Shown: positions 25,018-34,289, numbered from the stretch's first letter. The stretch is 64,000 nucleotides of DNA from Burkholderia diffusa (GCF_902499115.1 NZ_CABVPN010000001.1:124001-188000); one strand, 5' to 3'. Notes: generated by a model from the sequence alone, not told the origin. Translations and numbers: made by a program.

Positions 25018-25029
25018 TTGGTGTATCCT
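25018..25029 (+). promoter_or_regulatory. Repeated motif TTGGTGTATCCT upstream of corC
   Basis: This is an exact second copy of the 12-mer at 23118, here 47 bp before the corC ATG in a 285-bp gap (24792-25076) that otherwise shows no feature. Its two placements before genes of one cluster suggest a shared promoter or operator element. Confidence 0.35.
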
Positions 25030-25076
25030 TGCCTACTCCGTGACCGCGCGCTCCGGCATGACCCGGGCGCACCACC

Positions 25077-25964
25077 ATGAACGATTCGTATCCCAGTCGT
25101 AAGCTCACCGACAAACCGCAAGAAAAGCGCTCGCTGCTCGAGCGCCTGACCGACTTCATCTCGCCCGAGCCGGAATCCCGGACCGAGTTGCTGGAAATTC
25201 TCCAGGACGCCCACGAACGCAACCTGATCGACGCCGATTCGCTGTCGATGATCGAAGGCGTGTTCCAGGTGTCCGACCTGTGCGCCCGCGACATCATGGT
25301 GCCGCGCGCGCAGATGGACGCGATCAACATCGCCGACAAGCCCGAAGACTTCATCCCGTTCGTCCTCGAGAAGGCGCACTCGCGCTACCCCGTGTTCGAG
25401 GAGAACCGCGACAACGTGATCGGCGTGCTGCTCGCGAAGGACCTGCTGCGCTTCTATGCCGAAGATGAATTCGACGTGCGCGGGATGCTGCGCCCCGCCG
25501 TGTTCATTCCCGAATCGAAGCGCCTGAACGTGCTGCTACACGACTTCCGCGTGAACCGCAACCACCTCGCGATCGTCGTCGACGAATACGGCGGCGTCGC
25601 TGGCCTCATCACGATCGAGGACGTGCTCGAACAGATCGTCGGCGACATCGAGGACGAATACGACTTCGATGAGGAAGCCGGCAACATCATCTCCGGGCCG
25701 GACGGCCGCTACCGCGTGCGCGCGCTCACCGAGATCCAGCAGTTCAACGAGACGTTCGGCACCGACTTCCCCGACGACGAGGTCGACACGATCGGCGGGC
25801 TGATCACCCATCACTTCGGCCGCGTGCCGCACCGCGGCGAGAAGCTGCAGCTCGGCAACCTCGTGTTCGAGATCCAGCGCGGCGATGCGCGCCAGGTCCA
25901 CGTGCTGCTGGTGCGCCGCAACCCGCTCGCGAGCCGCCGCGCCGAAACCTCGCACGAGGACTGA
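25077..25964 (+). CDS. corC: CorC/HlyC-family CBS-domain transporter-associated protein
   Basis: The 295-residue protein has two CBS domains (starting near VSDLCARDIMVPRAQMDAI, about residue 62, and FIPESKRLNVLLHDFRVNRNH, about 140). The CorC_HlyC C-terminal domain follows (TIGGLITHHFGRVPHRGEKLQLGNLVFEI). There is no membrane anchor, so it is the short CorC/YbeX type, linked in enterobacteria to magnesium and cobalt resistance and, by gene order, to ribosome function with YbeY and Lnt. The next gene, lnt, follows after 52 bp. The order phoH-ybeY-corC-lnt is conserved in many proteobacteria, here interrupted by the ChaC and lipoprotein genes. Confidence 0.93.
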   Translation: MNDSYPSRKLTDKPQEKRSLLERLTDFISPEPESRTELLEILQDAHERNLIDADSLSMIEGVFQVSDLCARDIMVPRAQMDAINIADKPEDFIPFVLEKAHSRYPVFEENRDNVIGVLLAKDLLRFYAEDEFDVRGMLRPAVFIPESKRLNVLLHDFRVNRNHLAIVVDEYGGVAGLITIEDVLEQIVGDIEDEYDFDEEAGNIISGPDGRYRVRALTEIQQFNETFGTDFPDDEVDTIGGLITHHFGRVPHRGEKLQLGNLVFEIQRGDARQVHVLLVRRNPLASRRAETSHED

Positions 25965-26016
25965 CCGTCTCGCGCCGGCCGCGTCTCCTTCAACCGCTCG
26001 CCCTCTTTCGCTTCAC

Positions 26017-27714
26017 ATGGACGATCCGATCCCGTCTCGCCCGGCTGGCGGCCTTTGCACGCCGGCCCCCGGCCGCACGCTGCCGCGCTGGCACTATCCG
26101 GCCGCATTGCTCGCCGGCGCGGCCAATACGCTCAGCTTCGCACCGACCCCGCACGGCGGCTGGCTGCAGCTCGCCGTATTCGTCTGGTTTTTCGCGCAGC
26201 TGACGCGCACGTCGAGCTGGCGCGGCGCCGCGCTCACCGGCGGCGCGTTCGGCTTCGGCAACTTCATCAGCGGCATCTGGTGGCTGTACATCAGCATGCA
26301 CGTCTACGGCGAGATGGCCGCGCCGCTCGCGGGCGGCGCGCTGGTGCTGTTCTCGCTCTACCTGTCGCTGTACCCGGCGTTCTCGGCGGGGCTCTGGTCG
26401 TTCTGCGCGGGCCATGCGTGGCATCGCCGCGCACCCGATCCGCGGCCGTTCTCGCCGAGCTGGCACGGCGCGTTCGCCTTCGCGAGCGCATGGGCGCTCG
26501 GCGAATGGCTGCGCGGCACCGTGTTCACAGGCTTTCCGTGGCTCGCGAGCGGCTATCCGCAGGTCGACGGCCCGTTCGCGGGCTTCGCGCCGGTCGTCGG
26601 CGTGTACGGGGTCGCCTGGGTGCTCGCGCTGTTCGCCGCGCTGGTCGTGCAGGCGCTCGTCGCCGGCCGCCGGTCGCCCGAATTCGAATCGGAATCCGGC
26701 GGCGCCGGCAACGCGCGCGTGCGCGTCGTCGCGCCGGCCGGCATCGCCGTCGCGCTCGTCGCGGCCGGCCTCGGGCTGTCGCAGGCCACGTGGACCGTGC
26801 CCGCGAACGCGCCGCTCACGGTGCGGCTGCTGCAGGGCAACGTGAAGCAGGACATCAAGTTCGAGCAGGAAGGCATCGACGCGGCGATCAAGATGTACAC
26901 GCAGATGATCGTCGAGAAGCCCGCCGACCTGATCGTCACGCCGGAGACCGCGATCGCGGTGATGATCCAGGAGCTGCCCGAGCCGTTCGCCGTCGCGATC
27001 CGCAAGTTCAGCGACACGACGGGCTCGGCCGTGCTGTTCGGCGCGGTCGGCGCGTCGGTGACGCCGGACGGTCATTACGTCGATTACACGAACAGCCTGT
27101 ACGGCGTGACGCCGCATTCGCGCGACATCTATCACTACGACAAGCACCATCTCGTGCCCTTCGGCGAATTCATCCCGTGGGGCTTCCGGTGGTTCGTCGA
27201 CCTGATGAAGATGCCGCTCGGCGACTTCGCGCGCGGCGCGCCGGTGCAGAAGCCGTTCCTCGTGCACAACCAGCCGGTGATGGCCGACATCTGCTACGAG
27301 GACTTGTTCGGCGAGGAAATCGCCGCGACGATCCGCGACAACCCGCAGCCGCCCGGTGTGCTCGTCAACGTGACGAACCTCGCGTGGTTCGGCGACACGA
27401 TCGCGCTCGACCAGCATCTGCAGATCGCGCGGATGCGCGCGCTCGAAACGGGCCGGCCGATGCTGCGCTCGACCAACACGGGGATGACGGCCGCGATCGA
27501 CGCGCACGGCCGCGTGCTCGGCCAGCTCAAGCCGTTCACGATCGGCTCGCTCGACGTGCGCATCGAAGGCACGAGCGGCTTCACGCCTTACGTGACGAGC
27601 GGCAACAACATCGTGCTCGCTGTGTCGCTGGTGCTGCTCGCGTTCGGCTTCACGTTCGGGCCGGGCCTGCGCCGCCGCAACGGCGCGAAGGCCGGCGACG
27701 ACCGGAACGCCTGA
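26017..27714 (+). CDS. lnt: Apolipoprotein N-acyltransferase
   Basis: The 565-residue protein has about seven N-terminal membrane segments and a periplasmic nitrilase-like domain (about residues 265-530). It acylates the N-terminal cysteine of lipoproteins in the last step of their maturation. The catalytic triad is visible: Glu in VTPETAIAV, Lys in YDKHHLVPFGEF and Cys in ADICYEDLFGEE. A final membrane helix (NIVLAVSLVLLAFGFTF) anchors the C terminus. The ATG at 26017 gives a short basic start before the first segment. The length is slightly above E. coli Lnt (512), mainly from the N-terminal tail and a longer loop at about 225-245. Confidence 0.96.
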   Translation: MDDPIPSRPAGGLCTPAPGRTLPRWHYPAALLAGAANTLSFAPTPHGGWLQLAVFVWFFAQLTRTSSWRGAALTGGAFGFGNFISGIWWLYISMHVYGEMAAPLAGGALVLFSLYLSLYPAFSAGLWSFCAGHAWHRRAPDPRPFSPSWHGAFAFASAWALGEWLRGTVFTGFPWLASGYPQVDGPFAGFAPVVGVYGVAWVLALFAALVVQALVAGRRSPEFESESGGAGNARVRVVAPAGIAVALVAAGLGLSQATWTVPANAPLTVRLLQGNVKQDIKFEQEGIDAAIKMYTQMIVEKPADLIVTPETAIAVMIQELPEPFAVAIRKFSDTTGSAVLFGAVGASVTPDGHYVDYTNSLYGVTPHSRDIYHYDKHHLVPFGEFIPWGFRWFVDLMKMPLGDFARGAPVQKPFLVHNQPVMADICYEDLFGEEIAATIRDNPQPPGVLVNVTNLAWFGDTIALDQHLQIARMRALETGRPMLRSTNTGMTAAIDAHGRVLGQLKPFTIGSLDVRIEGTSGFTPYVTSGNNIVLAVSLVLLAFGFTFGPGLRRRNGAKAGDDRNA

Positions 27715-27751
27715 CGCATCGGGCGGCCGTCGCACGCGGTGCGGCGGCCGC

Positions 27752-29389
27752 TCAGCCCCTGCGCTTCGCGTCCGCGGCCAGGGCGCGGAGATCCCGCCCG
27801 AGTGTCTCCATCACCGGCGCCCATGCGCCGAACGTCGGCTGCCGGTACAGCGTCGCGGTCGGATACCACGGGCTGTCGGTGCGCTCGAGCAGCCACGGCC
27901 AGTGCGGATTCACGTCGAGCAACACCCAGGTGCGCGCGCCGAGCGCGCCCGACAGGTGCGCGACTGACGTGCACACCGTGATCACCAGATCCAGCGCGCC
28001 GATGAAGGCGGCCGTATCATCGAAACTCTTCAGTTCGGCGGTAAAGTCCTCGATCGCGAAACCGGCTGCGCGCGCCGCGGCGACATCCGCTTCCGCACCC
28101 GGCTGCAGCGAGTGGAACGCAACGCCGTCGATACCGCGAAACGCATCGGCATAGCGCTCGAGCCCGACGCGCCGGAACGGATTGCGCTGGTGCCCCGCGC
28201 TGCCCGTCCACACGAGCCCGACTTTCAGCCGGCCGTCGCCCGCGAGCCGCGCCCGCCATGCGTCGCGCGCGTGCGGATCGGCATGCAGGTACGGCACCGA
28301 TGCGCCGAGCGTCGACGTCTCCATCCCGAGCATCAGCGGCAGGCCGATGAGCGGCACTTCATAGTCGAAGGCAGGCAGCGCGTCGACGCCGCCGCCCGCG
28401 CTGAACGCGTCCGCATGTGCGCCGAGACTGCGCCGCATCAGCGTGCCCACCTGCGGAAACGTGTTCCACGCGAGCCGGCCGCCCTCGCGGTGCACGCGCT
28501 CGGCGAGCGGCGCGACGAAGCGCGCGAACTGCAGCACGTCGCCGAGCCCCTGCTCGCCCCAGACGAGCAGCGTCTTGCCCGCGAGCGGCTCGCCCTGCCA
28601 GCGCGGGCCGGGCAGCACCGGCCGCTGGCCGCGCAGCTCGCCGGCGCCGTCCCAGCGTGCTTCGTGGCCGCGCCAGCCCGCCGCGTAATTACCGCGCACG
28701 AGCTGGATGATCGCGAGGTTGAAACGGAACGACGCGTCGTCGGGCGCCAGCTCGCACGCGCGCGCCGCGTAGCGCTCGGCGTCGTCCCAGCGCTGCGCCT
28801 CCTTCATCGCCATCGCGATGTTGTTCGACGCGAGCGCGTTGTCCGGCGCGATCTCTGCAAGCCGTGCCGCACAGGCGAGCGCGCCGTCGAGGTCGAGCGT
28901 CGCGAGCCGCGCGACGATCAGGTTGATCCACGCCTGCACGTCGTGCGGGTCGGCTTCCACGGCCGCGTCGAGCAGCGCGATTTCCTCGCGGCGGTCGCCG
29001 CCCGACAGCCGCAGCGCGATCGCCAGGTTGTTGCGCAGCGACGGCCAGCGTGGATCGAGCGCGTAGGCGGCGCGGTAAGGCGCGACGGCATCCGCGTGAC
29101 GACCGAGCATCTGCAGGGCGTAGCCATGATTGAAATGGCCACCGGCGTCCGGATGAATGCGCGCCGCGCACTCGGCCAGCGCGAGCGCGTCGGCCGTGCG
29201 CTGTCGCGCCACGAGCGTCACGGTGAGCTGCGAGAGCGCTGCCATGTCGACTGCGTGCAGATGGCCGGCGGCGGCGAGCCAGCGTGCGTATGCGTCGTGC
29301 TCGCCGCGCGCTTGCGCGTCGGCGGCCTGCCCGAGCAGCGCGAGCAGCGGCGGCATCAGTGGAATGAGGAGATCGTTCGAATCGTCCAT
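27752..29389 (-). CDS. TPR-repeat protein with C-terminal glycosyltransferase-like domain
   Basis: The 545-residue protein has about six tetratricopeptide repeats in residues 15-235 (e.g. GHFNHGYALQMLGRHADAVA, WPSLRNNLAIALRLSGGD). A C-terminal GT-B-like domain related to ADP-heptose/O-GlcNAc-type transferases follows (KTLLVWGEQGLGDVLQFARF, LKVGLVWTGSAGHQRNPFRR). In the family the nucleotide-sugar loop is often T-D-T-S-V-A-H; here it reads TVCTSVAHLSGALG, with Cys in place of Asp. No secretion signal is present. The substrate is unknown; relatives act in cell-surface or protein glycosylation. It is a single-gene unit divergent from glyQ. Confidence 0.78.
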   Translation of the reverse strand: MDDSNDLLIPLMPPLLALLGQAADAQARGEHDAYARWLAAAGHLHAVDMAALSQLTVTLVARQRTADALALAECAARIHPDAGGHFNHGYALQMLGRHADAVAPYRAAYALDPRWPSLRNNLAIALRLSGGDRREEIALLDAAVEADPHDVQAWINLIVARLATLDLDGALACAARLAEIAPDNALASNNIAMAMKEAQRWDDAERYAARACELAPDDASFRFNLAIIQLVRGNYAAGWRGHEARWDGAGELRGQRPVLPGPRWQGEPLAGKTLLVWGEQGLGDVLQFARFVAPLAERVHREGGRLAWNTFPQVGTLMRRSLGAHADAFSAGGGVDALPAFDYEVPLIGLPLMLGMETSTLGASVPYLHADPHARDAWRARLAGDGRLKVGLVWTGSAGHQRNPFRRVGLERYADAFRGIDGVAFHSLQPGAEADVAAARAAGFAIEDFTAELKSFDDTAAFIGALDLVITVCTSVAHLSGALGARTWVLLDVNPHWPWLLERTDSPWYPTATLYRQPTFGAWAPVMETLGRDLRALAADAKRRG

Positions 29390-29734
29390 GCGGTCCGGAG
29401 TGGAAAATCGGTCGCGCGACAGGCGTCGCACGCACCGCGATACGCGCATCTTAACGCCCGCGCAAAGCGGCGCGGCACGCGGTGCAACAAGCGCATCGCG
29501 ACGCCGCACGCGCGCGCGCACCGCGCATACGGGCGAGCCGCGCACAGGCTGCGCACGGCTCGCCGGAACACCGCCGGCGGCACCTTCGTCCGCGTTCCAG
29601 CCGCATCCGCCCGCCGATCCGGTAAAATTGCACGTTTCAGCACACTAACAAGCCGCGCCGCCGCGCGAGCCGACCCTCCGGGCCCCGCCCGGAGCGCCGC
29701 CCGCAACGGAGCGCCAGCGCCACGAAGGCTCTTC
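29390..29734. other. 345-bp divergent region before glyQ
   Basis: This gap separates the TPR gene (minus) from glyQ (plus). It contains a hairpin with a 9-bp GGCGAGCCG/CGGCTCGCC stem (29532-29564) and an inner GCGCA/TGCGC stem, and a TAAAAT hexamer at 29623 that could be the glyQ -10 element. A -35 match at the right distance is not obvious. No T-box or coding frame is seen. Confidence 0.45.
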
Positions 29735-30739
29735 ATGCTTACGTTTCAGCAAATCATCCTGACGCTGCAGTCCTACTGGGACAAGCAGGGTTGCGCCCTG
29801 CTCCAGCCCATCGACATGGAAGTCGGCGCGGGCACGTCGCACGTTCACACGTTCCTGCGCGCGGTCGGCCCCGAGCCGTGGCGCGCCGCTTACGTGCAGC
29901 CGTCGCGCCGCCCGAAGGACGGCCGCTATGGCGAGAACCCGAACCGCCTGCAGCATTACTACCAGTACCAGGTCGTGCTCAAGCCGGCGCCGGAAAACAT
30001 CCTCGACCTGTACCTCGGCTCGCTGGAAGCGCTCGGCTTCGACCTGCAGCAGAACGACGTGCGCTTCGTCGAGGACGACTGGGAGAACCCGACGCTCGGC
30101 GCGTGGGGCCTCGGCTGGGAAGTGTGGCTGAACGGGATGGAAGTCACGCAGTTCACGTATTTCCAGCAGGTCGGCGGCCTCGACTGCAAGCCGGTGCTCG
30201 GCGAAATCACGTACGGCCTCGAGCGCCTCGCGATGTACCTGCAGAAGGTCGAGAACGTGTACGACCTCGTGTGGACCGAGTGGGAAGAGCACGGCCCGAA
30301 CGGCCCCGAGCTGCGCCGCCTGTCGTACGGCGACGTCTACCACCAGAACGAGGTCGAGCAGTCGACCTACAACTTCGAGCACGCGAACGTCGACCTGCTG
30401 TTCACGTTCTTCAACAGCTACGAAGCGGAAGCGAAGAAGATGATCGACGCGCAGCTCGCGCTGCCCGCGTACGAACTCGTGCTGAAGGCCGGCCACACGT
30501 TCAACCTGCTCGATGCGCGCGGCGCGATCTCGGTCACCGAGCGCGCGGCGTACATCGGCCGCATCCGCGCGCTGTCGCGTCTCGTCGCGCAGGCTTACTA
30601 CGACTCGCGCGAGAAGCTCGGCTTCCCGATGCTCGGCAACCCGCCGGGCGTGCCGGGCCTCACCACCGACGCCCAGGACGCCGCCCAGCCGGCATGGGCG
30701 CCGCCGCTCAAGGTCGAACGCAAGATCGATCAGGACTGA
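29735..30739 (+). CDS. glyQ: Glycyl-tRNA synthetase alpha subunit
   Basis: The 334-residue protein is the alpha chain of the bacterial heterotetrameric GlyRS, class II catalytic domain. It starts MLTFQQIILTLQSYWDKQGC. It contains GAGTSHVHTFLRAVGPEPW, VQPSRRPKDGRYGENPNRLQHYYQYQV and GLERLAMYLQ. It pairs with GlyS, encoded 22 bp downstream, to charge tRNA-Gly. The C-terminal 30 residues (TTDAQDAAQPAWAPPLKVER) are longer than in E. coli GlyQ (303 aa) and look flexible. A TAAAAT hexamer about 110 bp upstream is a possible -10. Confidence 0.97.
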   Translation: MLTFQQIILTLQSYWDKQGCALLQPIDMEVGAGTSHVHTFLRAVGPEPWRAAYVQPSRRPKDGRYGENPNRLQHYYQYQVVLKPAPENILDLYLGSLEALGFDLQQNDVRFVEDDWENPTLGAWGLGWEVWLNGMEVTQFTYFQQVGGLDCKPVLGEITYGLERLAMYLQKVENVYDLVWTEWEEHGPNGPELRRLSYGDVYHQNEVEQSTYNFEHANVDLLFTFFNSYEAEAKKMIDAQLALPAYELVLKAGHTFNLLDARGAISVTERAAYIGRIRALSRLVAQAYYDSREKLGFPMLGNPPGVPGLTTDAQDAAQPAWAPPLKVERKIDQD

Positions 30740-30761
30740 CGAGACGAGATTTATTCCAGAC

Positions 30762-32861
30762 ATGACGCACAATCATCCCGCCCCCCTGCTCGTCGAACTG
30801 CTGACCGAAGAGCTGCCGCCGAAGGCCCTCGCGCGCCTCGGCGACGCATTCGCCGAAGGCCTCGCGCAACGCCTCGCGGCGCGCGACCTCGTCGAAGGCG
30901 AACTCGTATTCGAACGCTACGCCACGCCGCGCCGCCTCGCGGTCGTCGTGCAGAACGTGCGCGCCGTCGCGCCTGAAAAGCAGGTCCGCGAAAAGGTCCT
31001 GCCCGTGTCGGTCGCGCTCGACGCCGAAGGCAAGCCGACCGCCCCGCTCGCGAAGAAGCTCGCGGCGCTCGGCCATCCGAACCTGTCGATCGCCGATCTC
31101 GAGCGCGCGCAGGACGGCAAGGCCGAAGCGTTCTTCGTCAACTACTCGGCCGCCGGCGCGACGCTCGCCGACGGGCTGCAGGCCGCGCTCGACGAAACGC
31201 TCGAGAAGCTGCCGATCCCGAAGGTCATGACCTACCAGCGCCCGGACGGCTCCGACGTGAAGTTCGTGCGCCCGGTGCATCGCCTGACGGTGCTGCACGA
31301 CGATCGCATCGTGCCCGTCACCGCGTTCGGCGTCGACGCCGGCGACACCACGCTCGGCCACCGCTTCCTGTCCGACGGCCTCGTCGCGATCCAGCATGCG
31401 CGCGCCTACGCCGACACGCTGCGCGACAAGGGCCGCGTGATCGCGCACTTCGCCGATCGCCGCGAAACGATCCGCACGCAGCTGAACGAGCACGCGAACG
31501 GCGACACCGTCGTGATGCCCGAATCGCTGCTCGACGAAGTGACGTCGCTGGTCGAATGGCCGGTCGTCTACCCGTGCCGCTTCGAGGACGAATTCCTGCA
31601 GGTTCCGCAGGAATGCCTGATCCTCACGATGCAGACGAACCAGAAGTATTTCGCGCTGACCGACATCGCCGGCAAGCTGCGCTCGCGCTTCCTGATCGTG
31701 TCGAACATCGAGACGAACACGCCGGGCGAGATCGTCGAAGGCAACGAGCGCGTCGTGCGCCCGCGCCTCGCCGACGCGAAATTCTTCTTCGAGCAGGACA
31801 AGAAGAAGCCGCTCGCCGAGCGCGTGCCGCTGCTCGCGAACGTCGTCTATCACAACAAGCTCGGTTCGGCGCTCGCGCGCGTCGAGCGCCTCGAAGTGCT
31901 GGCCGGCGAGATCGCGCCCGCGATCGGTGCCGACGCCACGCACGCGAAGCGCGCCGCGCGCCTCGCGAAGGCCGACCTGCTGACCGACATGGTCGGCGAG
32001 TTCCCGGAACTGCAGGGCACGATGGGCACGTACTACGCGCGCCACGACGGCGAAGCCGACGACGTCGCGCTCGCCTGCGCCGAGCACTACCAGCCGCGCT
32101 TCTCCGGCGACGCGCTGCCGACCACGCCGGTGTCCACCGCCGTCGCGCTGGCCGACAAGCTCGAGACGATCGTCGGCATCTGGGGCATCGGCCTCGCGCC
32201 GACCGGCGAGAAGGATCCGTTCGCGCTGCGCCGTCACGCGCTCGGCGTGCTGCGCCTGCTGGTCGAGAAGCAACTGCCGCTCGATCTCGTCTCGCTGCTG
32301 CGCACGGCGCACGCACGCTTCGAAGGCGTGCCGGGCGTCGCCGAATCGACCGATGCGATCTTCGCGTTCTTCATGGACCGGCTGCGCGGCCTGCTGCGCG
32401 AACGCGGCTACTCGGCAGGCGAAGTCGACGCGGTGCTGAGCCTGAACCCGACGCGCGTCGACGATCTCGTCGCGCGCCTCGACGCGGTGCGCGAATTCAC
32501 GCGCCTCGCGGAAGCCGAAGCGCTCGCGGCCGCGAACAAGCGGATCTCGAACATCCTGAAGAAGTCGGAAGGCGGCGCGAACGGTGCGGTGCAGCCGACG
32601 CTGCTCGTCGAGGCCGCCGAAAAGGCGCTGCACGAACAGCTCGCGGCCGTGACGCCGCGCGTGCAGTCGCAGCTCGAGGCGCGTGAGTACACGGGCGCGC
32701 TGTCGGCGCTCGCGGCGCTGCGCGCGCCGGTCGACACGTTCTTCAACGACGTGATGGTCAACGCCGAGGATCCCGCGCTGCGCGCGAACCGTCTCGCGCT
32801 GCTGTCCGCGCTGCATCAGCAGATGAACTGCGTCGCCGACATCTCGAAGCTCGCCGCATAA
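30762..32861 (+). CDS. glyS: Glycyl-tRNA synthetase beta subunit
   Basis: The 699-residue beta chain begins with APLLVELLTEELPPKALARL. It contains ATPRRLAVVV, the central HD-like region around MQTNQKYFALTD and SNIETNTPGEIVEGNERVVRPRL, and GIAPTGEKDPFALRR-type sequence near residue 480. A C-terminal DALR anticodon-binding domain lies within about 560-699. The length matches the family (about 690). It supplies tRNA binding to the alpha2beta2 enzyme. The ATG at 30762 is used since upstream codons lie inside glyQ. gmhB follows 10 bp later, so glyQ-glyS-gmhB-plsC look like one operon. Confidence 0.97.
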   Translation: MTHNHPAPLLVELLTEELPPKALARLGDAFAEGLAQRLAARDLVEGELVFERYATPRRLAVVVQNVRAVAPEKQVREKVLPVSVALDAEGKPTAPLAKKLAALGHPNLSIADLERAQDGKAEAFFVNYSAAGATLADGLQAALDETLEKLPIPKVMTYQRPDGSDVKFVRPVHRLTVLHDDRIVPVTAFGVDAGDTTLGHRFLSDGLVAIQHARAYADTLRDKGRVIAHFADRRETIRTQLNEHANGDTVVMPESLLDEVTSLVEWPVVYPCRFEDEFLQVPQECLILTMQTNQKYFALTDIAGKLRSRFLIVSNIETNTPGEIVEGNERVVRPRLADAKFFFEQDKKKPLAERVPLLANVVYHNKLGSALARVERLEVLAGEIAPAIGADATHAKRAARLAKADLLTDMVGEFPELQGTMGTYYARHDGEADDVALACAEHYQPRFSGDALPTTPVSTAVALADKLETIVGIWGIGLAPTGEKDPFALRRHALGVLRLLVEKQLPLDLVSLLRTAHARFEGVPGVAESTDAIFAFFMDRLRGLLRERGYSAGEVDAVLSLNPTRVDDLVARLDAVREFTRLAEAEALAAANKRISNILKKSEGGANGAVQPTLLVEAAEKALHEQLAAVTPRVQSQLEAREYTGALSALAALRAPVDTFFNDVMVNAEDPALRANRLALLSALHQQMNCVADISKLAA

Positions 32862-32871
32862 GGGCCGCACG

Positions 32872-33435
32872 ATGCCGACCAGCCCCAACCGCAAGCTCGT
32901 CGTCCTCGACCGGGACGGCGTGATCAACGTCGATTCGGACGCGTTCATCAAGACGCCCGACGAGTGGATCGCGCTGCCCGGCAGCCTCGAGGCAATCGCA
33001 CGACTCAACCACGCAGGCTATCGCGTGGTCGTCGCGACCAACCAGTCCGGCATCGGCCGCGGGCTGTTCGACATGGCCGCGCTCAACGCGATGCACCTGA
33101 AGATGCATCGCGCGGCGGCCGCCGTCGGCGCGCGCATCGACGCGGTGTTCTTCTGCCCGCACGTGTCGGAAGACCATTGCGACTGCCGCAAGCCAAAGCC
33201 CGGCATGATGCAGATGATCGCGGAGCGCTTCGAGGTCGACCCCGGTCACACGCCGGCCGTCGGCGATTCCCTGCGCGACCTGCAGGCCGGCGTCGCGGTC
33301 GGCTTCAAGCCGCACCTCGTGCTGACCGGCAAGGGCAAGAAGACGCTCGCCGCGGGGAATCTGCCGGACGGCACGAAGGTCCACGACGACCTGCGCGCAT
33401 TCGCGCTCGACTTCCTTTCACACGAACACGAGTGA
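32872..33435 (+). CDS. gmhB: D-glycero-beta-D-manno-heptose 1,7-bisphosphate 7-phosphatase
   Basis: The 187-residue HAD-family phosphatase has VVLDRDGVINVDSD (motif I), VATNQSGIGRG (motif II), a zinc-binding loop FCPHVSEDHCDCRKPKPG (Cys-His-Cys-Cys set plus motif III Lys) and VGDSLRDLQAGVAVG (motif IV). These are the hallmarks of GmhB, which removes the 7-phosphate during ADP-heptose synthesis for the lipopolysaccharide inner core. It is cytoplasmic. It starts 10 bp after glyS and ends 43 bp before plsC. No other heptose gene is in the window. Confidence 0.95.
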   Translation: MPTSPNRKLVVLDRDGVINVDSDAFIKTPDEWIALPGSLEAIARLNHAGYRVVVATNQSGIGRGLFDMAALNAMHLKMHRAAAAVGARIDAVFFCPHVSEDHCDCRKPKPGMMQMIAERFEVDPGHTPAVGDSLRDLQAGVAVGFKPHLVLTGKGKKTLAAGNLPDGTKVHDDLRAFALDFLSHEHE

Positions 33436-33478
33436 TGCGGCTGCCGCGCGCATCCTCCCTACTGTCAAACCCACGCCG

Positions 33479-34243
33479 ATGCGCTTCGTCCGCTCCCTGC
33501 TGCTGCTGATCTACTTCATCGTATACACGGTGCCTTACGCCACCGCGTGCTTCATCGCGTTCCCGTTCATGCGTCCCGACGCGCGCTACTGGATGGCGGC
33601 CGGCTGGTGCAAATCGACGCTGTGGGTCGTGCGCTGGCTGAACGGCATCCGCTACCGGATCGAAGGGATGGAAAACCTGCCCGACGGCCCGGCCGTGCTG
33701 CTGTCGAAGCACCAGTCCGCGTGGGAGACGCTCGCGTTTCCGGCGCTGATGCCGAAGCCGCTCTGCTATGTGTTCAAGCGCGAACTGCTGTACGTGCCGT
33801 TCTTCGGCTGGGCGCTCGGGCTGCTGCATATGGTCAACATCAACCGCAAGGAAGGCAAGAACGCGTTCACGTCGGTGATCCGCCAGGGCAAGAAGCGCCT
33901 GTCGGAAGGCGCCTGGATGATCATGTTCCCGGAAGGCACGCGCACGCCGGTCGGCAAGCAGGGCAAGTACAAGACGGGCGGCGCGCGCTTCGCGATCGAA
34001 ACCGGCACGCCGGTCGTGCCGATCGCGCACAATGCAGGTCGCGTGTGGCCGCGCAATTCGTTCACGAAATTCCCGGGCGTCGTCACCGTGTCGATCGGCA
34101 AGCCGATTCCCGTCGACGGCAAGACGCCCGACGTATTGAACTCGCAGGTGGAAGCATGGATCGAAGCGGAAATGCGCCGCATCGATCCCGAAGCCTATCG
34201 CCAGTCGGGCAGTGCCGGCGCGCGCGATGCCGCGCGCGTCTGA
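33479..34243 (+). CDS. plsC: 1-acyl-sn-glycerol-3-phosphate acyltransferase
   Basis: The 254-residue protein has an N-terminal membrane helix (LLLLIYFIVYTVPYATACFIAFPF) and the PlsC acyltransferase domain. The catalytic motif appears as H-X4-E (SKHQSAWETLAF, His78 and Glu83) rather than the textbook NH-X4-D. The glycerol-phosphate motif is MFPEGTRTPVG, and ALCNAG-type end motifs are replaced by PVVPIAHNAGRVWPRN. It makes phosphatidic acid from lysophosphatidic acid at the inner membrane. The His-Gln-Ser-x-Trp-Glu form is found in other alpha- and beta-proteobacterial PlsC proteins to my knowledge, so it is probably active. Confidence 0.93.
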   Translation: MRFVRSLLLLIYFIVYTVPYATACFIAFPFMRPDARYWMAAGWCKSTLWVVRWLNGIRYRIEGMENLPDGPAVLLSKHQSAWETLAFPALMPKPLCYVFKRELLYVPFFGWALGLLHMVNINRKEGKNAFTSVIRQGKKRLSEGAWMIMFPEGTRTPVGKQGKYKTGGARFAIETGTPVVPIAHNAGRVWPRNSFTKFPGVVTVSIGKPIPVDGKTPDVLNSQVEAWIEAEMRRIDPEAYRQSGSAGARDAARV

Positions 34244-34289
34244 ATCACCCGGATTGCAGCCGTTGCGAACGACGAAACGAAGCGAACTG

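Noticed and set aside
29390..29734. Possible T-box leader before glyQ
   Set aside because: No T-box sequence (AGGGTGGNACCGCG-like) or specifier stem is recognisable, and T-boxes are essentially a Gram-positive device.
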